In this document: positions 43,756 to 52,254 of the stretch, one piece after another
Numbering within the stretch: the first letter of the stretch is position 1
How the letters are laid out: every line of letters starts with the position of its first letter
Origin: Roseibium sp.
GTDB taxonomy: Bacteria; Pseudomonadota; Alphaproteobacteria; Rhizobiales; Stappiaceae
Reading direction: 5' to 3'
Length of the DNA: 64,000 bases
Assembly (NCBI GenBank): GCA_017643925.1
Contig: JAEPML010000003.1
Coordinates: forward strand, 124,001 to 188,000
Translations under genes and position numbers: made by a program
Notes under the pieces: model-generated
What the model was told of the DNA's origin: nothing
Seen by the model: only the letters and a program-made list of their open reading frames with translations
Databases searched by the model: none

Positions 43756-44886
43756 TCACGTTGCCTCGATGATCAGCTCAAACTCCGAATAGCCGAAATC
43801 CTTGCCGTTGATCCTGAGGCTGACTGCCTGCGTGCCGCCGTAGTAGACGCGGGTGGTGATCGGTCGGATGGCATGTTCGCGCCTCAAATTGACGGTCTGC
43901 CCTGGTTCGAGTGCAATCTTGGTCCACTTGAAGACTTTTGGTGCCAATGAGCCGTTTGCCTTCTTGAAATGCACCACATAGTCCAGCACGAGTTGCTGAG
44001 GCGCCTTGGTCGTTGATGTCAGGTTGATCCCGAAAGTGAGCGATGATCCGTATTCGACACTGCCTGTTTCGACGATCGGACCCTCCAGACTTATTTCCGG
44101 CTCTTTCAAACCAAAGGCTTCAAGCGTTGCCGAATGCCCCTGCTTGACCAGGGTTCTGCAGGCATGCCGCACCAGTTTCTCCCTGTTCCTGTCAGCATCC
44201 CTCAGCCAGAGCGCAGCAATTTCCGCAACAAGATCCGGGTGGTCCTTGGCAATGTCATTCAGGTGATTGGCAACGGAGCGACGGACATATTCCTCTGGAT
44301 CGTCCCTCAGGGCTTCCAGAAGCGGCAGGACAGGTGTCGGGTCTGCACAAAGCTGTTTGAGGCGCATGCCCCAGGGCAATCGTGGACGTGTTCCCTCAGA
44401 AACCAGCCTGCGCACGTGTACGCTTGGGTCATTCACCCAGGGCGCCATGATCGACAGGGCCTTGTCCTGGTCCCTGTCGAGGAAGGGGCGAACCTCGAAC
44501 TCGGTAGTTGCGCGCTTTGTCATTTCCTTCAGGAGCGCAAAGGATTTTTCAAAGTCTTCGAGACCGCTGTCGGTGACCACCATGCCCAGGGGCATCATGC
44601 CCCAACCCCGTATTCCGAGTTCGTCGCTCGCACGATCGACATCCGTGTCGGCCACCGGATGCAGGATTGCCTCGAGCAATGCGTAACGTTCATCCAGATC
44701 CCGCGGCAAATGCCGGCCCATAACATCGGCAATCAGGCGTGCCCGTTGCTTGAGTTCCAGATCCTCGAGCGAGTTCAGGATCTCCGCTTCGAACGAGGCC
44801 CGGTCGAATTTTTTCAAATGTTTGTCCAGGTGACCGGCAATGCAACGGACCAGCTCCGGCGAAATCTTGTTCTTGAAAGGCTCCAA
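43756..44886 (-). CDS. DNA alkylation repair protein (AlkD-like HEAT repeats)
   Basis: 376 aa with helical HEAT-type repeats of the AlkC/AlkD glycosylase superfamily: LTKRATTEFEVRPFLDRDQD, IMAPWVNDPSVHVRRLVSEG and DDPEEYVRRSVANHLNDIAK. The C-terminal third (about 260-376) is beta-rich with LTSTTKAPQQLVLDYVVHFK, which suits the AlkC-type group having an Ig-like tail. It starts with TTG at 44886 (AAGGA 8 nt upstream). It probably removes 3-methyladenine-type lesions. The frameshifted ada is about 20 kb away. Confidence 0.82.
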   Translation of the reverse strand: MEPFKNKISPELVRCIAGHLDKHLKKFDRASFEAEILNSLEDLELKQRARLIADVMGRHLPRDLDERYALLEAILHPVADTDVDRASDELGIRGWGMMPLGMVVTDSGLEDFEKSFALLKEMTKRATTEFEVRPFLDRDQDKALSIMAPWVNDPSVHVRRLVSEGTRPRLPWGMRLKQLCADPTPVLPLLEALRDDPEEYVRRSVANHLNDIAKDHPDLVAEIAALWLRDADRNREKLVRHACRTLVKQGHSATLEAFGLKEPEISLEGPIVETGSVEYGSSLTFGINLTSTTKAPQQLVLDYVVHFKKANGSLAPKVFKWTKIALEPGQTVNLRREHAIRPITTRVYYGGTQAVSLRINGKDFGYSEFELIIEAT

Positions 44887-44924
44887 GGGAAGCGTCCTTA
44901 ATGTGGAAAGTTTGAAACAGCGAA

Positions 44925-44953
44925 GATCCGTTCCGATGATGTCGAAACGGATC
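44925..44953 (-). terminator. Hairpin after the ABM-domain gene
   Basis: Inverted repeat with 12-bp arms (44925-44936 and 44942-44953, one mismatch) lies between the ABM-domain stop and the alkD start. Only a modest T content follows on the minus strand, so termination is likely but not certain. Confidence 0.5.
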
Positions 44954-44988
44954 CAGTCAGGTCAGTCAGTAAAACGTCCCGAGATCAA

Positions 44989-45309
44989 TCACGTGTAGGT
45001 CGCGAGCGAACGATACATCGGCATTTCTGCCTCCATGTCGACGTCCGACAGGTCCATCATCGAGAAAAACTCCATGCAGTCGGGAGATGTCCTTTCGGCT
45101 TCCATGACCTTTTCCGCGTCGCCCATGCTCCTGAATTGCACGATATCAAGATATTCGCCTTCGGCCGTGCGAACGAGTTCTCGCCGCAGCACACCTTGCT
45201 GGTGACTGACGAAGTTTTCCTGAAAGCGGCTGGAGGCCTCCAGCAGGTCGGCTTCCGTCTTTCCGGATGCCAGCTTGATCGGGGCGAGTACGGTGATTGG
45301 TTCAGACAT
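44989..45309 (-). CDS. Antibiotic-biosynthesis-monooxygenase (ABM) domain protein
   Basis: 106 aa single ABM ferredoxin-like fold: ITVLAPIKLASGKTEADLLE, GVLRRELVRTAEGEYLDIVQ and FRSMGDAEKVMEAE. Such proteins act as small monooxygenases, haem oxygenase-like enzymes or ligand binders; the substrate is unknown. It diverges from the WYL regulator across a strong palindrome and is the likely regulated target. Confidence 0.82.
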   Translation of the reverse strand: MSEPITVLAPIKLASGKTEADLLEASSRFQENFVSHQQGVLRRELVRTAEGEYLDIVQFRSMGDAEKVMEAERTSPDCMEFFSMMDLSDVDMEAEMPMYRSLATYT

Positions 45310-45348
45310 TCTCTTCTCCTGAAATAGGTCGATGAGCGGACCATATGG

Positions 45349-45377
45349 ATTAATAGGACATTTAATGTCTTATTAAT
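45349..45377. promoter_or_regulatory. Palindromic operator between ABM gene and WYL regulator
   Basis: Arms ATTAATAGGACAT (45349-45361) and ATGTCTTATTAAT (45365-45377) are inverted repeats with one mismatch and a 3-bp centre. The right arm ends 3 bp before the regulator start codon, so binding there should block its own expression and that of the divergent ABM gene. Confidence 0.8.
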
Positions 45378-45380
45378 TGC

Positions 45381-46118
45381 ATGCCCAGAAGCTCGACCAT
45401 CGAACGCATGAAGCGATTGGACCTGATCAGTGCCAGGCTCAAGTCGGATGAAGCACTGACCGTTGCAGGCCTTTCGGAAGAATTTGGCGTCAGCAGTCGC
45501 ACCCTCTCCCGGGACATCCAGATCCTGCGGGATCAGGGCCTACCGATCGAAGCCGATCGTGGACGTGGTGGAGGCATCCGGCTGCACCGGACCTGGGGCA
45601 TAGGGCGGGTGAATTTCAGTTATTCGGAGGCAATCGACCTTCTGGTCAGCCTCGCAGTCGCGGAGCAGATGAAATCTCCTTTTTTCATGGCCGAACTTGC
45701 GCCGATCCGACGCAAGCTGCTCGCTTCCTTTTCACCGCGCCTCAAGGACGAGATTTCAGACATCAAGTCCCGGATCCGTGTTGGGGAAGCTGCCTCGCAT
45801 ATGGTGTTGTCCGCCTTTTCGGCACCGCATCCGGCAGTCGTTGAAGTGCTCCACCAGGCCTTTGTCACCCGGCACTGCCTGGACATCTCCTACCGTTCGA
45901 TCGAGGGCCGCCTGACCCGGCGCAGGATCGAACCCCATTACCTGCTGCTCCACAGCCCTGTCTGGTATGTGCTGGCTTTTGACCACCTCAGACAGGCCAT
46001 CCGCACATTCCGATGCGACCGGATCGAAAAGGCGACTGTGCAAGACACGAGATTCAGCGTTTTGGGGATCGATATGTTCGCGGCAACCCTCAAGGACCTT
46101 GATGTCATCGGGCCATAA
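45381..46118 (+). CDS. HTH-11/WYL-domain transcriptional regulator (YafY-like)
   Basis: 245 aa. The N-terminal winged helix-turn-helix has LTVAGLSEEFGVSSRTLSRD and IQILRDQGLPIEADRGRGGG. The WYL ligand-sensing domain (about 140-215) has LDISYRSIEGRLTRRRIEPH and WYVLAFDHLRQAIRTFRCDR. It probably autoregulates through the overlapping palindrome and controls the ABM gene. Confidence 0.9.
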   Translation: MPRSSTIERMKRLDLISARLKSDEALTVAGLSEEFGVSSRTLSRDIQILRDQGLPIEADRGRGGGIRLHRTWGIGRVNFSYSEAIDLLVSLAVAEQMKSPFFMAELAPIRRKLLASFSPRLKDEISDIKSRIRVGEAASHMVLSAFSAPHPAVVEVLHQAFVTRHCLDISYRSIEGRLTRRRIEPHYLLLHSPVWYVLAFDHLRQAIRTFRCDRIEKATVQDTRFSVLGIDMFAATLKDLDVIGP

Positions 46119-46145
46119 AAAACCACCCCGGCAGAACCGGGGTGG
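46115..46145 (-). terminator. Rho-independent terminator of the ugp operon
   Basis: Stem 46123-46131 with 46137-46145 (9 bp, CAGAA loop) followed by six T on the minus strand. It stops leftward ugp transcription 57 nt after ugpC. On the plus strand it could also slow the WYL transcript, though the T-run is lacking there. Confidence 0.88.
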
Positions 46146-46201
46146 CTAAAGCAGGATTGGCGGCCCCTCGTTTGCCACCTCCCCCGGTTTGTTTCTTTGT
46201 G

Positions 46202-47278
46202 TCAGTCGACGCGGCGACCAGTATCCGCGTCGAAGAAATGCACGTCCTTGGCTTCTGCCTTCAGGTACATCTTCTCGCCCGGCTCATGGTGCGCATGGCT
46301 GGAAACGCGGATGACAATTTCCTGGCCTTCATCACCGAAGCTTGCATAGACGTAGCTTTCGGCTCCGACTGGCTCCAGCACGTTGACGGTCACTTCCAGG
46401 GCAACGCCATCACCATTTGCAGGGCCATCGACAACATGAAGATGCTCCGGACGAATGCCCACGGTGTATCTGTCCTTGCCCTTGGTGTTGGCACCGGAAA
46501 GTCCGGAGCCGCTTTCCAGAGCAAGGCCGTCACCATCTGCCTTGACCGGCAGAAGGTTCATTGCAGGCGACCCGATGAAGCTGGCCACGAATGTGGATGC
46601 CGGCTTGTCGTAGACGTCGATGGGAGCCCCAATCTGCTCGATGTTGCCGCCATTCAAGACCACCAGCCGATCTGCAAGCGTCATGGCCTCCAGCTGGTCG
46701 TGTGTGACGTAGACACTGGTCGTGCCCAGAGACCGCTGCAAACGCTTGATCTCGACGCGCATCTGAACACGCAACTTTGCGTCGAGGTTTGACAGTGGTT
46801 CGTCAAACAGGAAGGCAGCCGGTTCACGCACAATCGCGCGACCCATGGCAACACGCTGGCGCTGGCCACCGGACAAGGCCCGAGGCTTGCGGTCAAGGTA
46901 ATCGCCAATTTCCAGAATGCGTGCGGCTTCCTTCACGCGGCGGTCGATCTCGTCCTTGGCCATGCCCCGGTTTTTAAGGCCATAGGCAAGGTTGTTGTAG
47001 ACCGACATATGCGGATAAAGCGCATAGTTCTGGAACACCATGGCGATGTCCCGGTCGGCCGGGTCAACGTTGTTTACCAGGCGCTCGCCGATCCTGACCT
47101 CGCCGCTGGTGATGTCTTCAAGACCGGCGACCATGCGCAGCAATGTCGACTTGCCACAGCCGGACGGGCCCACCAGCACAATGAACTCGCCGTCAGCGAT
47201 GTCGATGGAGACGCCCTTGACTGCCTCCACAGCACCTCCATACACCTTTCGGACGGTGTCGAGAGTAATCGTTGCCAT
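46202..47278 (-). CDS. ugpC: sn-glycerol-3-phosphate ABC transporter ATP-binding protein
   Basis: ATPase of the Ugp importer, 358 aa. Walker [18 protein letters not shown], signature [16 protein letters not shown], Walker [13 protein letters not shown], switch His in [12 protein letters not shown], and a C-terminal OB-like MalK-type regulatory domain (about 240-358). UgpC and MalK are very similar; the assignment rests on ugpB, ugpA and ugpE upstream. Confidence 0.92.
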   Translation of the reverse strand: MATITLDTVRKVYGGAVEAVKGVSIDIADGEFIVLVGPSGCGKSTLLRMVAGLEDITSGEVRIGERLVNNVDPADRDIAMVFQNYALYPHMSVYNNLAYGLKNRGMAKDEIDRRVKEAARILEIGDYLDRKPRALSGGQRQRVAMGRAIVREPAAFLFDEPLSNLDAKLRVQMRVEIKRLQRSLGTTSVYVTHDQLEAMTLADRLVVLNGGNIEQIGAPIDVYDKPASTFVASFIGSPAMNLLPVKADGDGLALESGSGLSGANTKGKDRYTVGIRPEHLHVVDGPANGDGVALEVTVNVLEPVGAESYVYASFGDEGQEIVIRVSSHAHHEPGEKMYLKAEAKDVHFFDADTGRRVD

Positions 47279-47286
47279 TTAATACC

Positions 47287-48129
47287 TCACTTATCGCTCT
47301 CGACGAGCCCTTTGACAAACCAGCTTTGGAAGATCACCACGATCAGAACCGGGGGCAGCATGGCGAGGATAGCCAGTGCCATCGCCTCGTTGAATGCCGG
47401 GATCTGCGCGCCCACCCAGACTTGCAGGATCTGCTTGATTCCGCGCACAAGCGTAAACAGGCTTTCGTCGGTGGTGATCAGGGTTGGCCAGAGATACTGG
47501 TTCCAACCGTAGACAAACATGATGATGAAGATAGCCGCGATCATTGTCTGCGACAGCGGCACCAGGATGTCCTTGAAGAACTTCCAGGGACCGGCACCGT
47601 CAATGCGCGCCGCTTCCAGCAACTCGTCCGGGACGGACATGAAGAACTGACGGAAGAAGAACGTGCCTGTGGCCGAGGCAATCAGGGGAATAATCAGTCC
47701 TGAATAGGTGTTCACCATGCCGAGCGACTGCACGATCTCGTAAGACGGCAGGATGCGCACTTCCAGGGGCAGCAACAGGGTTGCGAAGATCACCCAGAAG
47801 CAGAGCGTGGCCATCGGAAAGCGGAAATAGACGATCGCATAGGCCGCCAGCATCGAAATGATGATCTTGCCGATCGCAAAGCCGAAGCCGAGGATCATCG
47901 AGTTCTTCAGCATGACGAAGCCATCGACCTCCTTGGTAAAGCCGCCGGCCTGGAACAGCACGGTCTCATAGTTCTCCAGGAATTTGCCACCCGGTGTAAA
48001 CTGAACGCCTTGCTTGTAGATCGTGATGGCATCATGCGTACTGGTGAAAAAGGTGATGACCACGGGAGCCACCATAAAAAAGACACCGGCAAGCAGGATC
48101 AGATGATCGGTTATCTTGAGTTTGTACAT
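47287..48129 (-). CDS. ugpE: sn-glycerol-3-phosphate ABC transporter permease
   Basis: Inner-membrane permease, 280 aa, with six helices. Typical UgpE sequence: DHLILLAGVFFMVAPVVITF, TFFFRQFFMSVPDELLEAAR and RIDGAGPWKFFKDILVPLSQ (EAA loop), ending WFVKGLVESDK, the usual UgpE-like C-terminus. It lies 8 bp before ugpC in transcription order. Confidence 0.92.
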   Translation of the reverse strand: MYKLKITDHLILLAGVFFMVAPVVITFFTSTHDAITIYKQGVQFTPGGKFLENYETVLFQAGGFTKEVDGFVMLKNSMILGFGFAIGKIIISMLAAYAIVYFRFPMATLCFWVIFATLLLPLEVRILPSYEIVQSLGMVNTYSGLIIPLIASATGTFFFRQFFMSVPDELLEAARIDGAGPWKFFKDILVPLSQTMIAAIFIIMFVYGWNQYLWPTLITTDESLFTLVRGIKQILQVWVGAQIPAFNEAMALAILAMLPPVLIVVIFQSWFVKGLVESDK

Positions 48130-48142
48130 GGTTCGCCTCCCC

Positions 48143-49024
48143 TTACGTGTAATGCACGCGCCGCTCGATGAGGCGGAACTGAATGACTGTCAGGACGAAT
48201 ACCATCGCCATCAGAATGACCGACTGGGCGGACGATCCACCGAGATCGTTGCCGCGGAAGCCATCGAGATAAACCTTGTAAACGAGGGTAACGGGGTTGT
48301 TGCCCGGCTCGTTCTTCACGATCACATCGACAATGCCGAACGTATCGAAGAAGGCATAGGTGATGTTGATGATCAGGAGGAAAAATCCGGTTGGTGCCAG
48401 CAGCGGGAAGGTCACGGTCCAGAACCGGCGCATGCCCGAGCGGCAGTCAATGCTGGCAGCTTCCTGAACTGACTTGGAAATACCCTGAAGACCAGACAGG
48501 AAGAAGATGAAATTGACCGGGATCTGTTTCCAGACTGCCGTGGTGACCATTGCAAAACTGGTGTCGAAATAGTTCACACCGATCTGCATCTTCCAGCCGA
48601 ACAGGGCGAAGAAGTCGACCAGTGGCCCGACATGCTGATCAAACAACAGAACGCCGATCAGGCCGGCAACCGGTGGTGCCACGGCATAGACCCACATCAA
48701 CAGGGTCTTGTAAGTCGAAGCGCCGCGCAGAACCTTGTCGGCCTTGACGGCCAGCAACAGTGCGATGCCGAGAGACAGGAACGTCACGAAAAGTGTGAAC
48801 ACACCGGTGAAGCGCGCAACGCGGCCATAGTCGGTTGACGTCAGCATGTCCGTGAAATTGTCCAAGCCGACAAAGGTCGATCCAAATCCGAATGGATCCT
48901 CAAGATAGAAAGACGACTGAACAGCTTCCGCGGCAGGCCAGAGGAAGAAGATTGTCACGATGGCCAGCTGCGGCAGGAGCAGCGCGTAGGGAATCCACCA
49001 GGACCTAAACTGAACTTTTTTCAT
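48143..49024 (-). CDS. ugpA: sn-glycerol-3-phosphate ABC transporter permease
   Basis: Inner-membrane permease, 293 aa from the ATG at 49024. MKKVQFRSWWIPYALLLPQL, GLQGISKSVQEAASIDCRSG and TFPLLAPTGFFLLIINITYA (EAA region); the end FRLIERRVHYT is characteristic of UgpA. It lies 13 bp before ugpE and 108 bp after ugpB, with a hairpin in the ugpB-ugpA gap. Confidence 0.93.
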   Translation of the reverse strand: MKKVQFRSWWIPYALLLPQLAIVTIFFLWPAAEAVQSSFYLEDPFGFGSTFVGLDNFTDMLTSTDYGRVARFTGVFTLFVTFLSLGIALLLAVKADKVLRGASTYKTLLMWVYAVAPPVAGLIGVLLFDQHVGPLVDFFALFGWKMQIGVNYFDTSFAMVTTAVWKQIPVNFIFFLSGLQGISKSVQEAASIDCRSGMRRFWTVTFPLLAPTGFFLLIINITYAFFDTFGIVDVIVKNEPGNNPVTLVYKVYLDGFRGNDLGGSSAQSVILMAMVFVLTVIQFRLIERRVHYT

Positions 49025-49090
49025 TGCGTCACCGGGTAAGGGAAAAGCGGACCAACAGTAAAACAGCTGATCCGCGTCCACTCAAGGAAA

Positions 49091-49111
49091 CGGGGGCGCA
49101 AAGCGCCCCCG
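49091..49111 (-). other. Stem-loop between ugpB and ugpA
   Basis: A perfect 9-bp GC stem (49091-49099 with 49103-49111, AAA loop on the plus strand) starts 21 nt after the ugpB stop. No T-run follows, so it probably protects or limits the transcript instead of ending it fully. Confidence 0.72.
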
Positions 49112-49132
49112 TAAGGGGTAAATCAGTTGAGT

Positions 49133-50443
49133 TTAGTTGCCCGTGGTCTTGGAGAAACGCTCCAGAAGCTTGTTGCCATCGGCTTCGATGGTTTTGAAAG
49201 CGTCTTCGACGGAAGTTTCACCAGACATGATCTTACCGTATTCACGGTTCATGACGTCACGGATCTGGACGTAGAAGCCCATGCGGTAACCTTTGGTCCA
49301 GTCACCACCCGGCAATGTCAGCTGCTTGATGCCGATTTCGGCAGCCGGAGCTTCCTTGTAGTAGCCGTCTGTCTTGGCCAGCTCGTAGGCAGCATTGGTG
49401 ATCGGCACATAACCGGTTTCCTTGTGCCACATGTACTGGACTTCAGGAGACGTCAGGTACTGGAAGAAAGAGGCAACACACTTGTTCTCTTCGTCCGGCT
49501 TGCCGGCCATGGAGAACAGGGCTGCACCACCGATGAAGGTGCCTGTGCCTGCGCCGTCAACTGCATCCCAGTAAGGCAGGTAAGTTGCAGAGAACGGGAA
49601 CTCAACGGTCTTGGAGATGCCGCCGAAGGAACCCGAGGAGCCGAGCCACATGGCAACCTTGCCTTCGTTGAACGGGGTCTGGTTGTCGCCCCAGCCGGTG
49701 CCGTAGTAGCCGAACAGGCCATCATCCAGCCAGCCTTTGACAGCTGTGAAGTGGTTCTTGATCGGGTCACCGAAGACCAGCTTGGTGTCCTTTGCGCCGT
49801 CGTAACCGTTGTTGTTGGTTGCGAACTGCAGGTTATGACGAGACTTGAAGTTCTCGGTGAAGATCCATGGCAGGTGAGACTGAGCAAGCGGCACATAACC
49901 GGCTTCCTTCAGCTTCGGTGCGATTTCCTGGAACTCTTCCCAGGTCTTCGGAGCTTCAACGCCAGCTTTTTTCAGAGCGTCTTCGTTGGTGTAGAGGATC
50001 GGCGTGGAAGAGTTGAAAGGCATGCCGATCATCTTGCCGTCGCTGTCGGCGTAGAAGTAGCGAACACCATCGATGTAGTCTTCGATGTTGAATGCAACGC
50101 CGGCGTTTTCCAGGATGTCCTGAGCCGGAATGACAGCGCCCTTTGCACCGATGATGGTGGCGGCGCCAGCGTCAAACACCTGAAGAACGTTGGGCTGCTC
50201 ACCAGCGCGGAAAGCCGCGATACCGGCCGTCAGGGTCTCTTCGTAGGTGCCCTTGAAAACCGGAGTGATTTTGCAAGCATCCTGTGAAGCGTTGTAGCCG
50301 TTGGCAATGTCGACGACGACTTCACCGAGGCGGCCACCCATGGCATGCCACCAGGAAATGTCGGTTGCCGCATATGAAGCGGAGGAAGTACCCACAAGGG
50401 CGGCCGCTGCAACAAGGCTGGCGACTGTCTTACGATAAGCCAT
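49133..50443 (-). CDS. ugpB: sn-glycerol-3-phosphate periplasmic binding protein
   Basis: Periplasmic receptor, 436 aa from the ATG at 50443 (GGGAG upstream) with a signal peptide (MAYRKTVASLVAAAALVGTS, cleavage likely after SYA). UgpB-type motifs: ISWWHAMGGRLGEVVVDIAN, ACKITPVFKGTYEETLTAGI, GMPFNSSTPILYTNEDALKK and WLGSSGSFGGISK. It begins the ugpBAEC operon. Glycerol-3-phosphate or its diesters supply carbon and phosphate. Confidence 0.93.
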   Translation of the reverse strand: MAYRKTVASLVAAAALVGTSSASYAATDISWWHAMGGRLGEVVVDIANGYNASQDACKITPVFKGTYEETLTAGIAAFRAGEQPNVLQVFDAGAATIIGAKGAVIPAQDILENAGVAFNIEDYIDGVRYFYADSDGKMIGMPFNSSTPILYTNEDALKKAGVEAPKTWEEFQEIAPKLKEAGYVPLAQSHLPWIFTENFKSRHNLQFATNNNGYDGAKDTKLVFGDPIKNHFTAVKGWLDDGLFGYYGTGWGDNQTPFNEGKVAMWLGSSGSFGGISKTVEFPFSATYLPYWDAVDGAGTGTFIGGAALFSMAGKPDEENKCVASFFQYLTSPEVQYMWHKETGYVPITNAAYELAKTDGYYKEAPAAEIGIKQLTLPGGDWTKGYRMGFYVQIRDVMNREYGKIMSGETSVEDAFKTIEADGNKLLERFSKTTGN

Positions 50444-50845
50444 TTCAATTGCTCCCATCTCGAAGGGCTTCAGGGCCCGGTCAGCAGTTCATTTTTCAGG
50501 TACCGAAATGGCCTTGTCGGCACCGGAAACGATTACGCCTGCGTTTCGTATTGTTTTCATATGAACGTTATATGACGCTCATATGAACATTAAAAGACGC
50601 CTTGAGCGCGTCCGCAAGAGGGAAGTCGTCAATTTCTGAAAAACTTGAACTTTAATCGACTGCGCGAGGGTTCTTTTTGGTGTATTTGGTCCGGAATACA
50701 CGTTTTACATGCAGATCTTTGAAGACCTCCATGCAAGACATCGCCACCGTTTGACAGCGCTTCATCGGAGAGCCCTGGGCAGGACAATCATGCAGCAGGA
50801 CGATTTACGACTTCGCTGAATTCCGCGATCTGCCCTTTGAGAAAA
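50444..50845 (-). promoter_or_regulatory. ugp promoter region with TCATATGAAC repeats; no gene seen
   Basis: About 400 bp without a gene. TCATATGAAC starts at 50557 and again at 50579, exactly 22 bp apart, each followed by RTTA; TATATGACG lies between them. This AT-rich, phased array about 115-135 bp before ugpB is a probable operator. I do not see an obvious Pho box. The remainder (50593-50845) holds no repeat, terminator or small gene I can support. Confidence 0.55.
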
Positions 50846-51541
50846 TCAGTCGGCCTGTTTCCCGAAAATCCGGCGCTTTGTGCTGCCGGAGGAATGCAGG
50901 ATCTTGTTATGCAGATAGTGCTGCGCCCGCTTTTCCAGAAAGCGCAGCGCATAGACAAGCTTGCCTTTCAGATCCCGTTGCACCAGCGGACCTGGTGTGG
51001 TGTGGCGGATCACCTTGCCCTGTTCGATCAGCTTCTCCACCCACAAACGCTCCACATCCCAGTCATGCGTATGCTGCTTGCCCTGATGCGTGAAGCCGAA
51101 CAGATGTATCGTCGCGTCCGGAAAAGCCTCCAGAAACTCTGAAATGATGCAGGCACCCGATGTCGGATTGCTGCCGTCAAACGGATCAAATTCCCTGAAA
51201 TGGCCCCGGGCCTTCTCGACGGGGCCGAAACCGAGATAACGGTCCGTGCACTCACGTTCGAAGTACCAGTCCACCTTGCCGTTTTCGGGAATGTCGTTCA
51301 CCCAGACTTCCGGCGCGCGATGCAAGGCAACCGGGTTGATCCGCTTGCTGGTGTAAACACGTGCGCGTGAGATCATGAGGACATCAATACGCTGTCCGGC
51401 CGCACCGCAGCGCGGTGCGCTGTTGAAACGCAACACGAGGTCATTCTTGTCGATCAGCGGCGCATCGGCTTCGGAAACCGGGCCGTTTCCCACAATCGAT
51501 ATCGTCCTGATTGTCCGGCCTTCGAGCGCGTTCTTGATCAT
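50846..51541 (-). CDS. GT29 (sialyltransferase-like) glycosyltransferase
   Basis: About 231 aa. Sialylmotif-L-like start: ISIVGNGPVSEAD followed by IDKNDLVLRFNSAP; motif-S-like DGSNPTSGACIISEFL; and a late HTHDWDVERLW with the conserved His. Bacterial members of this family are often annotated loosely (some as urease-operon accessory proteins) and their acceptors are unknown. No CMP-sialate synthesis gene is nearby. The start is uncertain; the ATG at 51541 removes 18 doubtful residues. It stands alone. Confidence 0.72.
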   Translation of the reverse strand: MIKNALEGRTIRTISIVGNGPVSEADAPLIDKNDLVLRFNSAPRCGAAGQRIDVLMISRARVYTSKRINPVALHRAPEVWVNDIPENGKVDWYFERECTDRYLGFGPVEKARGHFREFDPFDGSNPTSGACIISEFLEAFPDATIHLFGFTHQGKQHTHDWDVERLWVEKLIEQGKVIRHTTPGPLVQRDLKGKLVYALRFLEKRAQHYLHNKILHSSGSTKRRIFGKQAD

Positions 51542-51666
51542 CTTCGGTCCCAGTTTGACTTGGGGCCATATAGCAATCCCCCCTGGGCGCTGCAATGTCT
51601 GTTCTCCCGCCTCTGTCGAGGAAAAGTTGCTTCCGCAAACGCAATGCTTCCGTTAGGCTTGTGTCC

Positions 51667-52254
51667 ATGTCATTGCCCTTCTCTTCCATCTTTCCGCTGA
51701 AGCAGGCGCGCGCCCATGAAGTGTGCGGCGATGCCGGCCTGGCCTTTGCCGCCATCAATGCCGGCCTGGCCCGGGGAACGGTTGTCTGGGTGTCGGAAAG
51801 CTGGCGGCCACCCGTCAATCCGGAAGGCCTGTTGCCCTATTGCGACCCGGGGAAGTTGCTGGTGACACGCGCGGACAGCCAGTTGAACGTCCTGGCCAGC
51901 ATGGAGACCGCACTGCGGTCCGGTGCGGCAAAGCTCGTGATTGCCGAGATCAGTGGCAGCATCGGACTGACCGAAGGCCGGCGGCTGCAACTCGCGGCCG
52001 AGGCCGGGGGCACAACCGCCATGCTGCTGATTCCCGACGGTGCGGGCAGCAACGCGGCCGAGACACGCTGGCGCTGTTCGGGCGCGCAGGTCCCCCGGGA
52101 CACACGTCAGAATCACCCTCAGCAAATCGGACATGACTCGACTCACTGGCGCTGGTCCCTTATAAAGAACAAAACAGGAACATTATCGGATTGGGTTGTT
52201 CGTTGGGATGCAGCGGCGCATCGTGTCATTGTGGTTTCCGAGGCTGGCGGCTGA
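51667..52254 (+). CDS. imuA: ImuA-like SOS mutasome protein
   Basis: RecA-related accessory of the ImuA-ImuB-DnaE2 translesion system, 195 aa from the ATG at 51667. It is the short alphaproteobacterial form: SIFPLKQARAHEVCGDAGLA, GRRLQLAAEAGGTTAMLLIP, GAGSNAAETRWRCSG, then SLIKNKTGTLSDWVVRWDAA. No intact Walker A is visible. It overlaps imuB by 47 bp. A LexA-type box lies inside its last 30 codons. Confidence 0.83.
   Translation: MSLPFSSIFPLKQARAHEVCGDAGLAFAAINAGLARGTVVWVSESWRPPVNPEGLLPYCDPGKLLVTRADSQLNVLASMETALRSGAAKLVIAEISGSIGLTEGRRLQLAAEAGGTTAMLLIPDGAGSNAAETRWRCSGAQVPRDTRQNHPQQIGHDSTHWRWSLIKNKTGTLSDWVVRWDAAAHRVIVVSEAGG
52167..52181. promoter_or_regulatory. LexA (SOS) box inside imuA, upstream of imuB
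   Basis: GAACAAAACAGGAAC is exactly GAAC-N7-GAAC, the reverse complement of the alphaproteobacterial SOS box GTTC-N7-GTTC. It lies 27 bp before the imuB ATG, inside the imuA codons for KNKTGT. Codons here (ATA, AAA, ACA, GGA, ACA, TTA) are unusually AT-rich for this genome, which suggests selection on the DNA and not only on the protein. Confidence 0.65.

Noticed and set aside
51560-51666. An SOS box upstream of imuA
   Set aside because: The only GTTC there (in CTGTTCTCCC) has no second GTTC at the right spacing.
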